From Selenomonas sp. (GTDB lineage Bacteria; Bacillota; Negativicutes; Selenomonadales; Selenomonadaceae): a stretch of 15,372 nucleotides of DNA. The translations under genes were made by a program, and so were the position numbers. Each line of letters begins with the position of its first letter. Position 1 is the first letter of the stretch. Location: the NCBI RefSeq assembly GCF_022771645.1, contig NZ_JALFCU010000054.1, forward strand, positions 1-15,372, given 5' to 3'. Of this stretch, positions 14,911 through 15,372 are shown in pieces. The notes under the pieces are model-generated. The model made no database searches and was not told the origin of the DNA. It saw only the letters and a program-made list of their open reading frames with translations.

Positions 14911-15372
14911 ATGATGAACTACAAAAAATACAGCAAGGGCTATTTCCTGCCGCCCGTCATCGACACGGAGTGGATGAAGAAAGACGCCGTTGACCATGCG
15001 CCCATCTGGTGCAGCGTTGACATGCGCGACGGCAACCAGGCGCTCGTCATCCCGATGAGCCTTGACCAAAAGCTCGAGTTCTACAAGATGCTGATCAAGG
15101 TCGGTTTCAAGGAAATCGAGGTCGGCTTCCCGGCGGCGTCCGAGACGGAATACGAGTTCCTGCGCCGCCTCGTTGAGGACGACCTCATCCCGGACGACGT
15201 GACAATCCAGGTGCTGACGCAGGCGCGCGAGCACATCATCCGCAAGACGTTCGAAGCACTGAAAGGCGTCAAGAACGCTATCGTCCACGTCTACAACTCG
15301 ACGTCCGTCGCGCAGCGCGAGCAGGTGTTCCGCAAATCGAAAGACGAGATCAAGCAGATGGCGGTGGACGGC
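14911..15372 (+). CDS. leuA: 2-isopropylmalate synthase, N-terminal fragment
   Basis: First committed step of leucine synthesis: acetyl-CoA plus 2-oxoisovalerate to 2-isopropylmalate. The window holds 154 codons; the gene continues beyond base 15372. The fragment has WCSVDMRDGNQALVIPM with the catalytic/metal-binding R39-D40, then GFKEIEVGFPAASETEYEF and QVLTQAREHIIRKTFEAL. The N-terminal extension (YFLPPVIDTEWMKKDAVDHAPIW) is the pattern of the long LeuA type found in actinobacteria and yeast (TIGR00970-like), rather than the shorter E. coli/Bacillus type. Two tandem ATGs are present; 14911 is 7 nt from GGGAGGA (14897-14903) and was chosen over 14914. Expression is controlled by the T-box leader immediately upstream. 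The C-terminal regulatory domain is not in the window. Confidence 0.93.
   Translation, partial: MMNYKKYSKGYFLPPVIDTEWMKKDAVDHAPIWCSVDMRDGNQALVIPMSLDQKLEFYKMLIKVGFKEIEVGFPAASETEYEFLRRLVEDDLIPDDVTIQVLTQAREHIIRKTFEALKGVKNAIVHVYNSTSVAQREQVFRKSKDEIKQMAVDG

Noticed and set aside
1..15372. Mobile elements, CRISPR arrays, tRNA or rRNA genes, phage or defence genes
   Set aside because: No terminal inverted repeats, transposase motifs, regularly spaced repeats or cloverleaf sequences were seen; all coding space is taken by housekeeping genes of even composition.

Overview
The window is an ordinary, gene-dense piece of bacterial chromosome. All eleven complete genes and both edge fragments lie on the + strand, GC content is high (roughly 60% by eye) and codons strongly favour C or G in the third position. 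The gene set and order (mrdA, minC, minD, minE, rodA, then a fused radical SAM gene and rng), the T-box control of leuA and the strong Shine-Dalgarno sequences point to a Firmicutes-type organism with an outer membrane. The best guess is Negativicutes (Selenomonadales, a GC-rich Selenomonas or Mitsuokella relative). That placement comes from recalled gene order and protein similarity, not from a search.

Region 1 (1-3242) is the cell-shape and division block. It holds the 3' end of a PBP2 (mrdA), then minC, minD, minE and rodA, closed by a strong intrinsic terminator. The septum-placement system therefore sits between the transpeptidase (PBP2) and the glycosyltransferase (RodA) of the elongation machinery, and minE and rodA overlap.

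Region 2 (3246-7334) is a two-gene unit: an 874-residue fusion of a TIGR03960-type radical SAM protein with a TIGR03936/DUF2344 domain, overlapping by ATGA with a ribonuclease G/E gene. Region 3 (7344-8792) is a single-gene transcription unit for a secreted L,D-transpeptidase. It has its own extended -10 promoter, a palindrome at the presumed start site, and a 15-bp terminator.

Region 4 (8796-14560) is polA, coaE, pnp and an adenine-phosphoribosyltransferase-like gene, closely packed and partly overlapping. They cover DNA repair, CoA synthesis, RNA turnover and purine salvage. Region 5 (14569-15372) is a promoter, a T-box leader with a probable CUC (leucine) specifier and a leucine-type terminator/antiterminator switch, then the first 154 codons of leuA, which runs off the window.

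I found no transposon, phage gene, CRISPR array, tRNA or rRNA, and no convincing undescribed system. The points most worth a second look are the departures from the T-box consensus, three terminators each ending about 2-3 nt before the next gene's ribosome-binding site, the coaE tail that runs over the pnp start, and the palindrome at the L,D-transpeptidase promoter.
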